Assembly: GCF_030463535.1 (NCBI RefSeq)
Contig: NC_132879.1
Coordinates: forward strand, 35,388,425-35,452,424
Origin: Salminus brasiliensis
Lineage: Eukaryota > Chordata > Actinopteri > Characiformes > Bryconidae
Direction of reading: 5' to 3'
Length of the DNA: 64,000 nt
Shown piece by piece: positions 12,664-24,100 of this stretch (positions are counted from its first letter, which is position 1; each line of letters starts with the position of its first letter). The translations under genes were made by a program, and so were the position numbers. Under the pieces are notes generated by a model that was not told the origin of the DNA, made no database searches, and was given only the letters and a program-made list of their open reading frames with translations.

Positions 12664-13875
12664 CTGAGGAAAACAACAAGGGACATGAAAAAAGAATCAG
12701 TCATTCCTGTAGTCGATTTGTTTTCCTGCTCCTACACATGTGCTTCAGTTCCTGAAGGATGTGCTCTTCATCTACTCAGTGTCTGTCTGACAACTTAGCT
12801 ATCATTACGTTTTTGGCACCTTATTCAGCATACATTCTGACATTAGCTGAGGAGATAACGTTGAGAAGCCTGCCCAAGTTTAATTTTAATATTTTGTGAA
12901 GAATTAATAGGATTCTTAGGTCCCCGGGTGCCGCTTTGGCCACGTGTGCTCACTGTCAATGTGTGTGTTTGATCACTAGTGCATGTGTGTTCACTGTGCG
13001 GATGGGATGAAGGCGGAGGCCAAATTCCTTCTGTGTCCAACACAAATGGTGAATGATTGTCTTGTCTAACTCAAAAAAGGTGTTTGTCAGTGGACAAATG
13101 GTGTGTGTGTGTGTGTGTGTGAGATAGAGAGACAGTAAGAGTGTTCTGCTTGCAGTGTTTGTGGAGGCTTAATTAATGTGAGATAATGAGCTCACAATTT
13201 GACTCAGGTTGCTGGCAATCCCACAGGGTACAGTGTTTCTCTTCAACATCCTGTCTACTTTTTGGGTCTTCTATAAACAACCATTTACTAGAGGCTTTCC
13301 ACCAAGAACAATGTAAACATACAAAGAACCATGCATTCAAATGCATCCTCCTGGAGTTGTCCTGGTTACTACATAAAACCACTGCCTTTCCTAAAAAACT
13401 AAACCCTCGAAGAACTCTTATTTTTTAAGGCTGTAGTAATCCAAGCTTTGAGTGAGATGCGCTGCTTGAATTGGTTAAGAATCTATGCGTTCACAACCAT
13501 CAGTGTTTCTCCTGTCTCCTGCTTTTCTTCACTTCACTCTGTGACTGAAAATCTCTAGCTAACAAATTATGGATCAGAAACGTGGCTCTTGTGGTGAGTA
13601 ATCACAGGTTGTGCCGCTCATGTAACCATCTGTAATGCCAGCAGAGCAGTGAGAGTACCTTCAGCAATCTCCCTGAACTTTGCCTCTGCATCTGGGCTCT
13701 TGTTCTTGTCCGGGTGGTACTTCATGGCCAATTTGTGGAAGGCTTTCTTGATCTGACGTTCAGAGGCATCTTTGGGCACTCCCAAGATCTCATAGTAGTC
13801 TTCCTCAGCCAGGATGAGCTCTGTGATCATCAGAATGCACACAGCTACAGTAAACACGGACTGAGCTGTGGCCAT
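12245..13875 (-). CDS. dnajb9: dnajb9 (ERdj4), ER-lumenal J-domain co-chaperone; whole gene, coding span
   Basis: The two coding exons (13659-13875, then 12245-12663) join in phase to give a complete 211-residue protein; human DNAJB9 is 223. Residues 1-23 form a hydrophobic signal sequence ([20 protein letters not shown] then ILA). Residues 26-90 are a J domain with the HPD motif at 54-56, which stimulates the ATPase of BiP/HSPA5. A Gly/Phe/His-rich middle follows, then a conserved C-terminus ([16 protein letters not shown]). The family acts in the ER lumen in folding and ER-associated degradation, represses IRE1 through BiP, and is induced by the unfolded protein response. The stop comes right after ECS, two residues shorter than the human end. 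It lies head to head with apaf1. Whether this is the fish 'a' or 'b' copy cannot be told from the sequence. Confidence 0.95.
12915..13050 (+). repeat. SINE fragment inside the dnajb9 intron
   Basis: The segment 'ccccgggtgccgctttggcc' followed by 'gtgtgctcactg', 'gatcactagtgcatgtgtg' and 'ggatgggatgaaggcggagg' matches the body-to-tail order of the SINE family seen at 8493-8743. The tRNA head is absent. A GT tract follows at about 13100-13122. Confidence 0.5.
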
Positions 13876-13889
13876 GGCTGCGGTCAGTC
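13659..13889 (-). CDS. dnajb9: dnajb9 first coding exon (start codon at 13873-13875)
   Basis: On the minus strand the acceptor 'tgtctacag' ends at 13890. Fourteen untranslated bases precede the ATG in the context 'gcagccATGG', a good Kozak match. The exon encodes residues 1-72 and one further base: signal peptide and most of the J domain. It ends at the donor 'GAAG|gtactc'. The coding part is 13659-13875. Confidence 0.95.
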
Positions 13890-14312
13890 CTGTAGACAGG
13901 AAGGAAACAGCGGCTGTTCACACCAATTCACACATTTTCTCAACCAAGCTCTTGAGCAGTTGCTCTGTGGCGTCTGCTCTGACAGCTTGACAGTTTGTTT
14001 AGAGAGACTTCTCACAGAGTTTTGGTTCAATAAACAGAGACTACTGCTCGAGCTGTCGGTTACAAACGTTTAAGGAAATAACCGTTAATCAAGAACTGGC
14101 GCTAACGTTGTTCGTAGCTTAGCTAGGAGAGCTATAGCTAGCTATGACAACAAGAGCGAATACGTCAGGCGTCGGTGGACCAACGATTAGATTTTCTCTC
14201 ATGACATAGCTAGCGTTTATTTTTACTTTGAAATAACGTATATATACAGAAGAACAGCAAACGCTGTAGTTACGGCGGACCCAACATATAAAAGGTGGTT
14301 ATTAAGACTTAC

Positions 14313-14420
14313 CCAAGCGCAAGTATGGTCGCTCTCCTCCGGCTGCATCTGACGGTTGACAGAACAGCTGATACTTTTTTGGTCGAACAACATTCTCTGC
14401 GTGACGCTGCGAAACTTCTG
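14313..14420 (-). other. dnajb9: dnajb9 non-coding exon 1 (5' end approximate)
   Basis: On the minus strand 'tacttgcgcttgg' is followed by a consensus donor 'gtaagt' (plus-strand 14307-14312), which suits splicing to the acceptor before 13889. The transcription start is not visible; the upper limit is a guess bounded by the CCAAT boxes above it. Confidence 0.6.
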
Positions 14421-14560
14421 CACCACGACGCGTAATCCTATTGGTCGCATCTCAGAAGAGGTGACGAGCTGCACTGTGATTGGTTGAGGCCGTGAGCGCG
14501 CCTGTGCTTTTCGCGCCGCCGGGGAAATGTTGGCTGTGACACAAACCGACCCACACTGCC
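14421..14560 (-). promoter_or_regulatory. Putative dnajb9 promoter with two CCAAT boxes
   Basis: GC-rich and TATA-less by eye. ATTGG at 14440-14444 and 14479-14483 are CCAAT boxes in the orientation of dnajb9, with 'gtgacg' elements nearby (14401-14406 and 14461-14466). CCAAT boxes are typical of ER-stress-induced chaperone promoters, but no exact ER stress element (CCAAT-N9-CCACG) was found. Confidence 0.45.
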
Positions 14561-16255
14561 TCACCCATTGAACTGATCTTATCATTCAGGTGTCAGTGTT
14601 GTTGTAAATAAGATGTATAGTACATCATAAGGCACGTTAGTCACACGACAGTAATATTGTCATAAATATTATAAGGCGGACTCTGTTTTTTTTTTTAAGG
14701 AGACGCGCTCTACAACTGTACACTGCCAGAACAGGGCATTTCCTGGTTAACTTCACTACATAGGGAATAAGGACTCGATTTGAGACAGATCCGCTGTCGA
14801 TTTAACATCACAGGATGACCCGGTACCCAAGCCAAAACATGCAGTGTTGAGGAAACACGTTCAAAAGACAGTTTAGGAATAAGCCTTCGTTCATTAGAGC
14901 AAATGTGGGTTAGCTAAATTGTACAACTGGAGACTTGTGACAGCTAATTTATAGAGATAATTTAGCGTAATATCACACTAACAAGATGTATTACTTCACC
15001 ACAGATGCAGTAGATTTGCCATGGTTCATATCACATGTTTGCCTCTTTAGTTTAGAACAGAACATGCCGGACTAACATTGCTAACAATCACTGGACTTGG
15101 ACTGATACAAATCTGAGTTTGCCAAAATCTAAAAGTATTAGCTACCATTAATGCTAAATATGAAGGAGTGGTGGGCAGCTTTTTGCTGCTCGAGTTTCTA
15201 GACTACCCGTTGTAATGGGGGCACGCGCTGTACCCCCACTTGCCATGATAGTAATACTAGTGATTATTATTATTAGTAGTATTAATATCAGTATTAGTAT
15301 TATTATATATTATTTGGTAATTTTACTGTCATGCACATTAATAAATATTTTCCTCGCTGCATAAAAGCTTTACGCTTCAGTGGTGTAATATGTATTTTTG
15401 GTGATTATACGGTTAGCAGTGGCATTGACGAAAAATATGCTTGGTTAAAATTATTTACTATTTTAAATATCTACAATGTTCGTTACTGATATAACTGCGA
15501 AAATAAAAAAAATGACTCTGACTGAAGCATTAGCTGTTTAAGTATGTGGAAAGACAGTGGAGCATTATGGGAAATGTAGTATCTGTAATGATTTTGTGTG
15601 GCGTGTCTTGTAGTTCTTTTCATCAGTTTAAGATAAACATTACTTTTTACCGCCGTGATTTTAGTGGGGCACAGCAACATTTTACTAGGACACGTGGACC
15701 AAGAAATTGTGTCTAATGACGCCCTTGTTGCTCAAATAAATGAAGGGTTAGCATTTCACACAGGTGTCCACATGATGGCACTATGGTAAAGTCATTCTTC
15801 ATGTCTTATCTATACACATGTACACTTTTATGAATTTAATTAATGATTGTTAAAACTGACACATCAGACTAAACTCAATTGCTATCAATTCGCAACGTAG
15901 TGAAGCACAGGATGATTCAATATTCAATGTATACACACGCAGTCACGGAAACAATACTGGTAAACAATCCAACTGAATAAAATGAACAGTGTTTGTAAGA
16001 TGGCCCAAGAATACGACAAGAACTAGAAGCCTATTGAAAGGAAAAATATGCAAAAATCCCCCAAACGAAAACTTCTGCTTTTCTTTTATTATTTGGACAC
16101 AATAAATTGTGAATCTTAAAATGGTACATAAACTTACGTAAATCTTTTGTCTAAATCTAAATGTTATGACTTTTAGAACTAGTTCATATTTTCACTCATA
16201 AAGTATAAATCCATAAATATAAAATGTAAAATAATACATAAATCATAAACAGCAT
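14561..16255. other. Divergent intergenic region between dnajb9 and apaf1
   Basis: No coding region. Mostly AT-rich sequence, with a short TTA/ATT-rich tract at about 15263-15310 and a Tc1 scrap near its apaf1 end (separate entry). It must hold the upstream control regions of both genes, but no site is certain. Confidence 0.5.
15985..16080 (+). mobile_element. Tc1-like transposase C-terminal scrap
   Basis: The phrases 'gatggcccaagaata', 'caagaactagaagcctattg' and 'atgcaaaaatcccccaaacg' follow in the same order and spacing as the last third of a fish Tc1 transposase gene. Only about 95 bp remain and the frame is broken. Confidence 0.5.
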
Positions 16256-16440
16256 AACGACCAATAACAGCGGCCCTGAAGCTGCAGTGTGCGCTCTCTG
16301 CCCAGTTACTCTTGGCGTGAGCTCATCCCGCCACGTGACCACCACTGTGCGTTCCTATTGGCTGGTAGGCCCCGGGGAAGTTGTTTTTGTCAAGAACAAG
16401 GAAACCTGTCAACACAAAAACAAAGTGAAACAGCGAGTCT
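16256..16440 (+). promoter_or_regulatory. Putative apaf1 core promoter
   Basis: A GC-richer, TATA-less block. TCCCGCC at 16326-16332 resembles an E2F half-site, overlapped by an E-box CACGTG at 16332-16337. ATTGG at 16357-16361 is a reverse CCAAT box. APAF1 is an E2F1 and p53 target in mammals, so the E2F-like site is plausible, but this is inference from a short motif. No convincing p53 full site was seen. Confidence 0.45.
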
Positions 16441-16524
16441 GATTAAACTACAACATTAACAGCGGAACAACAACAGCCCAACAGCCGTTCCTCAATACAG
16501 GATCATGTGTAGAATAAGAAGCCT
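16441..16524 (+). other. apaf1: apaf1 non-coding exon 1 (5' end approximate)
   Basis: A strong donor, 'gcct|gtgagt', ends at 16524 about 1.5 kb before the start-codon exon, and the block sits just downstream of the promoter-like region. The true transcription start is unknown. The exon contains an upstream ATG at 16505-16507 (see findings). Confidence 0.6.
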
Positions 16525-17970
16525 GTGAGTATTTCTCTCTCCTGTTGTTTTCACGTCGTGCAGTAGCTCAGACTGGTGGTACTCGTCTGATATCTGAGTC
16601 ACAGTTATCTCGATATCTCAAATTCAGTTTCACTTAGGCTGCATGTAAAACTGGGTGTTCACTCAAGTCTCAAGACCCGCGACATTACAGTATTAATTCA
16701 GGACTCTAACACTAGCAACAGATTAAAAAAAGTCTTAGTGGATGAATTCATTCAACTGTATTAAATCAGGGCTGACTCTGAACTGGGACTAGACCCTCTG
16801 ACGTAAAAACAGTGCCGGGACAGGTAAGGTAAAGTGCCATAACTCGATGTAATAGACACGTATTGTGGGGCCAAAGTTGTGCTGAGAAGTTATCTAGCTA
16901 ATTGACTGAATTCTGTCATGTCAGGTATGTTATGAGTGTTATGAGTTAATACTATGATAAAAAATTAAACCCAGATTGAGCACAGAATATTATTTGACCT
17001 TATACAGAATAACCTAATACTACAGAATACAGCATCATTGTGCTAGCAGCCTTTTTAAAGGTCCCACTTCCTGCATTTTTCTTGTATTGAATTTTTGTGA
17101 AATGCCTGTGATTATTATATTAATGTGTGATGTTCTTTATCAGAAACAAAATGTTTACATGGCCATTTCTGAGCCTCTTTTTTGTCTTAGAATTAAAACA
17201 TAGACTAATGCCTTTAGGACTGATATGAGCTCTGACTGGCTTTCCTTTTCTGTGTTGTATTTGGGGGGGGGGGTTGTAAGTTTTAAAAAATATATGTAGC
17301 TATATGTATATGTAATGTATTAGTTGTGACATCACAAAAAACATTCACTCGTTTGGCAGCAGTTTGGAAGTACCCATATATGGAGTGTAAAAACTGGGGA
17401 ACTGGGGAGTGACATGATTACATACCATCAAGTTCTTTGTTTTTAATATTGGACATTATTGGGAACTAAATAAATATTTATTATAATACTTTAATCATTT
17501 ATTTGATATGTGTACAGGTTTGTTCCAAAGTGAGTTACTTACTTTACCATAGTCAGAATGACATATTACATATGTATCACACGATATAGTATGAGAAATT
17601 TGGAAAATCCTAAAAGTGCTGTTGTACATATTCGCTGTACAGTTTGTATATTGCTGATCGCTTAAAATTAGCTCGAATATTTAAGGAACTCAGGGCGCTG
17701 TGGTACAAGCTGTGGCTTGTTTCAGATTCACATCCTTTCGCAGCAAACCAGCAATTGTCATAATCTTTTTTTGGTTTCTCTGTTTCATTCTTAAAAGCAA
17801 TATTTCTCCAGTGTTAAGATGAATGAACTTTAGACACCCTTTTTTAGAGCCTTTTGTTTCTTTACATCCACATAGAAATAATCCCTACTCATTCCAAAGA
17901 GAGTTTTTTTAAGACAAGCTAACACCCCCATAAAATAGTTAAACCTGTCCTTATTGTGTCCGTAGGGGCA

Positions 17971-18030
<60 letters not shown>

Positions 18031-18031
18031 G
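16525..18031 (+). other. apaf1: apaf1 intron 1
   Basis: About 1.5 kb without recognised genes. It has a G run at 17264-17273 and ends in a TG microsatellite that runs into the acceptor. Confidence 0.6.
17973..18025 (+). repeat. (TG)n microsatellite abutting the apaf1 exon 2 acceptor
   Basis: About 26 uninterrupted TG units, then 'tatatag' and the exon. The tract replaces the usual polypyrimidine tract of the acceptor. Confidence 0.95.
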
Positions 18032-18033
18032 AG

Positions 18034-18171
18034 ATGGAGGAGAGGGCTCGCAGCTGTTTGCTGCGCTCCAGAGGCACTCTGGAGCAGGATATAAAGGCCT
18101 CCTACCTCATGGATCACATGATTAGTGACGGGGTCCTGACGGGGGACGAAGAGGACAGGGTGCTCAGCAAG
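18034..18171 (+). CDS. apaf1: apaf1 exon 2: CARD, residues 1-46
   Basis: Starts at ATG in 'agagATGGAGG'. It encodes MEERARSCLLRSRGTLEQDI and then the conserved YLMDHMISDG, with caspase-9 contact residues Asp27, Asp32 and Glu40. The donor is AAG|gtatgg. The acceptor is either 'tatag' ending at 18031 or 'gag' ending at 18033; both leave the ATG intact. Confidence 0.95.
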
Positions 18172-21100
18172 GTATGGCAAATAGACTTAGATCCAGATTA
18201 GTAAGTATGGCTAGTTAAAAGCTGATGCTGTTGTGGAAGTAATAACATGTAAGGTTCCTCTTGATGACACTGTTGATTCTCTTTCTCTCTGACCAGCCTA
18301 CCAGAAGAGAACAGGCAGCAGCTCTGCTAGAGGTGCTCCTGAGGAAAGACAACAGAGCCTACATCTCCTTCTACAATGCTCTCATTAGAGAGAGCTATGG
18401 AGACCTGGCCAGCCTGCTGCACAATGACCTGCCACAGCTCAGCCCTGAGGGTGAAAAGAGCTTCTCCAATGGGATCTCTTCTTTTGGTAAATGTCAAATG
18501 TCTACAGCTTCTTTCTTACTAAAATGACAAGACCTTGACTATAATATTCAGTAGTATGGATGAACTGCTCACTTCAGTAGAACCCCCTACCTTGTAGCTG
18601 CTACCTAGTGTAAAGTTAGAAACCATAGCCCATCTGTTGATTCATCACTGACCACAGAGCTACTCTTCACCCTTAAAAATCAAGGTTCTTTTTCACACTT
18701 GCACCAAAAGTGGTTCTTCTATGGCATCACTCAGAGAATCTTTAAGGGTTTAATTAAGTGGATGACTAGGTCAAGAAATGACTCTACAACTTTTTATATG
18801 CCCCAGTTTCTAAGTAATATGCTGCTGTGCTGACCTTGATGAAGATGTATTGCTCACTCTAACTAAAAAGTCCAACAAACCCCCAGACTTTCCCTTCAGT
18901 GAATTAGCATCCCCTACACTGGCTTTAAAATGTCAGGTATCTCCTAGAGAATTGTCAATTCAATTTGTCTGATTAAGTTGCAAATGTTACATCTGATCTC
19001 TCTGTGCTCTAATCGTTTCAGTGCAGGGTATTCTGAGTGAAGGCGGGGTTCCCCAAAGGCCCATGGTGTTTGTGAACCGACCTGGTCTGCTTAACCAAGT
19101 CAGAGAGAAGTTGTACCAGCTGCAGACGAGGGTGGGCTGGGTCACAGTGTTTGGAATGGCTGGCTCAGGGAAGTCTGTGCTGGCCGCAGAGGCAGTGAGA
19201 GACCATTCTCTAATTAAAGGTACGATATGCATCCAGTTTTTTTGGTCTTAATGTATATGCCCGTTACATACATACCCAAAATACCCCAGGATGCAGTAAA
19301 ACTGAGGATGCCCTGATCCAATCCAGGATCAGCTATTGGCTATCATAAGCCCAAAAGGTTTTGATCCTTTGTTTTTACCGCTGTGTTTTAGCAAAGTGCC
19401 CACACATTCACTGCATTATAAAGTAGTTACATTACCTTACCTTCAGTTAAGAATAGGTACCTCTATACTCATCTAATACACATCTTATGATTTCACTGCA
19501 GTGTTTTAAAGTAACTGGGAGCTGAATAATCAGAGAGGTTATTAAACACACTATAAATATAGATTTAAGGCAATTCTGTCCAGAATGTTACATTATATTA
19601 AGAGTTTATTAAAAACAAAGTGAATTCCAGTATCAATATGCAGCACATCCTACCTAAACTGAGTGGCTGTATTATTTCTACAAACTCGGGACATTCCTAA
19701 ACAAGACTATACAAGAATTATAAATGATTGTACAAATGTAACAGTCACAGAGCAAACCTAATGTAGGAATATTTTTCGTTCTGATAAGCGACATTCACTA
19801 GCTTGACAACGAGTGGTATGACCTGGTTAGATCTACCAGATTTGTTATATTTGCATTAGCACCTTTTTGAAAAATGGTGTGAGGTTTAAATAAACACTTA
19901 AAGACATTGCAACCTGAGTGATTGCCTCTAAAGTCAGAAAACCAAATTACTGATTTTTACTTTACAACAAATTGTTAATGCAGATAAACAACGCATGCCT
20001 CATTTATGCTCAATGTTAAATACAGATGGGATGGAGCCTTTTGTCCGTACTCTACTCTCATTTCATCCGTATTTGTGCATGTTCTCTGAAAGCTTCCGGT
20101 TACGGACGGAACAGAGCAGTATCACTGGAAACCGTGGGGGCAGTGTAGCCAATAGTTATAATAATAAGCGAAACACGAAAACTGCCTTATGTGAAACTTT
20201 TGCACTACTTTTACGAACGTTTACACCACTGCCTCTATTATAATGACCTCCTCCACTGTCGCCATGTTGTTTGTTGTTGTCAGAAACGTTTGACTTTGCC
20301 TTTTAGGAGTGTGTAGGACGTATGTGTGGGCAGTTCGTTTGAAACGGACGTCTTAATTTTCGAAAGTAAGGGAAGGGTTAATATGAGCACTTTTTAAGGG
20401 AATTCACTCACTTAAGTTTTGTTTAGTATTTAGTTATAGTATTAAACTCAACTTGGACAATGTGTCATACGTGTTATGTGTTATAATGAATCATTAAATA
20501 ACATAATTATGAATTATTAGTATTAGTAAACATTCTAGTCCTAGATTATGGCCCAAATCAAGCAGATATGTATTGTCATACTTTACTCGCGATGATATAA
20601 ACATTATAAAGAGATGATTTTATGCAGAGATGGCGTTTGTTAGCTATAAATTCCCTATGGCACTGTGAATGGCACACTGCGTTCACTTAAAATAGCAAGG
20701 CAGATAGTTGGACGGCAAAACATAGGTCAAACAGCCACTCCCACTCTGTCATTGACACCAAGAAGACACCGTTACACACATCCTGTGGCAAAACTACAAA
20801 AGAGTCAAATATAAAGTATAAAGACAGATAGAACATCTTAATTTTCTAGGTAAAGGAAATTCATACATTTATAGACTTGGTAGTACTGTACTAATGTGTA
20901 CTTTCTCTCTCTCTCTCGCTCTCTCGTCTGTTTTTCATATCTGAAGAGTGCTTTCCTGATGGTGTTCACTGGCTGTCTGTTGGGCAGTGTGAGAGAGCAG
21001 ATCTGCTGGTGAGGATGCAGTCTCTGTGTTTTAGGCTTGAGCAGAATCTAACTTCAGATACGTCCCTAAGACCCCCTAGTTCTGTTGACGAGGCCAAAGA

Positions 21101-24100
21101 ACGCCTGCGCTTCCTCATGCTCCGCAGGTTTCCCAGGTAACCTGGCTCAGTTCCATGCATGTTTGCTGCATCCAACAAATCTACTTTGAGACTGATACTG
21201 TCTAGCATACACTATATGGACAAAAGTATTGAGACACATGTTTGTTCGTTGTATCTTCTGAAATCAAGAGTATTGAGAAAAGAGTTTCTTATGCTTTTGT
21301 TGGAGTAACTGTCTCTACTGTCCAGGGAAGAGGGCTTTCTACTAGATTTTGGAGGAGCATTGCTGTGAGGATTTGATTGCATTCAGTGACCAGAGCATTG
21401 GTTAGATCAGGTTGTTTGATGATTACCACCCCACCAATTTATCCCAAAATTTATGCTTCATTCCACTTATTCATCATTCCACTGCTCCACGGCTCAATGC
21501 TGGGGGGCTTTATACCCCTCTAGCCCACACCTAGCATTAGGCATGATGCCAATAGGATCATGTTTATCTGCTCTAGAAATTTCTATTGGAACTAGACGAG
21601 CTGTGTGTTTTGCATGTGCATTGCACGCCTATGTCAGCCATAGGTGCAACTTAAAGTAGCTGAATGCATTCAGAAGGGGTGTCCACAAACATTTGAACTT
21701 ATAGTGTGTATCCTAGATTTTGGCCTGTGCCGTGTTCTGGGATAATCAAAATCAGCTATCTATGGCTCATCAGGAAATGAAATCTGTAGAACATCAAGAA
21801 TGACATCATAAAAAAATAATATTAAGAATGTATTTGATAACTAGTTATCAAATCCTAAAACAGATAAATATACATATTTTTTATGTTTTTACCCCACACC
21901 GTTCACACCGTTTCATTTTTTCTTCATTTAACAATATTGCTTTGTGTACAGATTACATGAAATATTGCAATAATATGCCTAAACAGACATTTTGGTGTCC
22001 AGATTAGAATAAACGGAAAATATATACATGTGTATGTACGTTATTATATATAAAAAATAAGAAATAAACGACATCACATGGCATTGTAACATTTTAAATG
22101 GTACATCTCAGAGAACTGCATTATATAGTGGTAAAGCAAGTTTCTTAACTACTACCACATTCTACCATATTCCTCTTTACTGAGAATGATAAAGAATTGC
22201 TCAAGTTAGTTTAAAATGCAAAACAATGAAACCTTTTTTAAGTAGTTGACAATTTTCCAAAGCTACTGACTGCTTCCTAATCAGCGAGTGCAAATAAAGT
22301 GCGATGTGGCAGAAACAAAAGAGGGCAGACATGCGAGTTAAGCTGAACAGCCAAAACACATCTAAACATGCTGCAACACACTAAACAACAGTACAAAGTT
22401 CAGCTGAAAGGAAGTAGCTGGGAAAACTAGACAGACTATTTTGATGTATTTTGTGCCAGAACACCACTTTATTTGGCTGTTTTAAGAAAATCCCCAGTTG
22501 TTCACAGGCGACCCATTTGTTTTTATTAAGTTCCCTCAAAGGCAATAAAAAGAATCCGCACTCTTCAGTTTACTGATACGCAAAATGCAGTGCGGTTACA
22601 TCAAATCCCACATGGGTATTCCTCACCGTTTCATGCGAGTCTTTGAGCAGCGCTGATGGTAGTAAATACTGCGGTTTGAGGCAGATGAAAGTTAAGTTGT
22701 GGTGCTGCCTAAATACTAAAACTAACAGCGTCTGAGCTGTTTCCTGCTGTATATGTTCTCGGTATAGAAGTCTCATGGTGTCCCTCCTAACATGTTTCTC
22801 CTTGTGTCTCAGAGCTCTGGTGATTCTGGATGATGTGTGGGACAGCTTTGCTCTTAGGGCTTTTGATATCCAGTGTCGAGTCCTCTTGACCACTAGGAAC
22901 CGGAGTCTGACAGACTCTGTGAGTGGTAGGTATCTCTCTTCCTAGTGCTTTTAGGCTCACTGAATCAGTCAGACACTAGATAAAGGCTAGAATGAGTGGC
23001 TGTTCTAATACGAGTAACTCTTCTATTCATCATTCTATTAAAAACTATATATTAAAAATGCAGACGGATGAGCTGAGGAACAGAACGAGTGCACATGCTT
23101 CCAGTAGGGGTGTAAGAAAATATTGATATAGTGAACTATTGCGATATTATGTTTTGCAATACTGTATTGATTCTCACACTATTGCTTTTTAATGAATAGG
23201 TTGCATTTAAAGACTGGTGTCAGACAGTGGTTCATTTTGTGTTGTTAAAACTCTGACCGCTAGATAGCAGTGGCCTTGAGTGACTGAGGTGTTTATATGT
23301 ACACTACCCAATAACCTATTGAAAATCTCAGTTTTCAGGCACACTACAAGTCATTCAAAATGATGTGCATGTGTAGAGTACCGTTGGTTCACACATCACC
23401 ATAACAACAAGCATCTAGAGGCTAGTCAGAATAGAAGAGCAATGTTTTTTTGCTACCTTAGCTAAAAAACTAGGTAGTTAAAAACTACCTAAAAAACTAC
23501 CCTAGTTTATTAGTTGGTGTTTTTTTTAATTGCTTTAAAATGATGGAATTGAAAATGTACTTCATTTTCAATTATTAACTCGTAATATTAATACAGCAAA
23601 GATCATTGCATACACACTAAGGCATATTACTTAATAACTACAGGCACTTCTGTACAAACTGGTGGGTAGAGCTGGGCAATATAATGATATTTTATCGTAT
23701 CATGATATATTTTGATATATATGTTGTGATATCTATGCTGTTTTAAGCATATCGAGGATATTGTTAGTACTTAATAAACACTGTTCACCTGCAGGTTTCA
23801 TTACAGTGTAATTAGACTGGTTTAATTAGATGATAGCTATAATTGTGTGTGTGTATATGTGTTTGTGTCTGCAGGTCAGAAGTACAGTGTACCTGTGGAG
23901 AGTGGTCTGGATGAAGAGAAGGCCTTGGAAATTCTTGCTCTGTATGTGAACGGAAGGCTGCACAACCTTCCAGAGCAGGCCCGCTGCATTGTGAAAGAAT
24001 GCAAAGGTGCAGCACCAACATGAATGTACAAAAGATTATCCCTTGATTTGGGCAGAATGTTTTTTGAGAAGGCATGAGCCACAGTGTAGGGTTAATCTTT

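Noticed and set aside
12305..12667. 120-codon plus-strand ORF
   Set aside because: Antisense shadow of the dnajb9 last exon.
14421..14500. ER stress element in the dnajb9 promoter
   Set aside because: CCACG at 14423-14427 and ATTGG at 14440-14444 are present, but orientation and spacing (12 bases) do not fit CCAAT-N9-CCACG or ERSE-II.
17830..18180. 116-codon minus-strand ORF
   Set aside because: Antisense to apaf1 exon 2 with a His/Thr repeat from the CA strand of the microsatellite.
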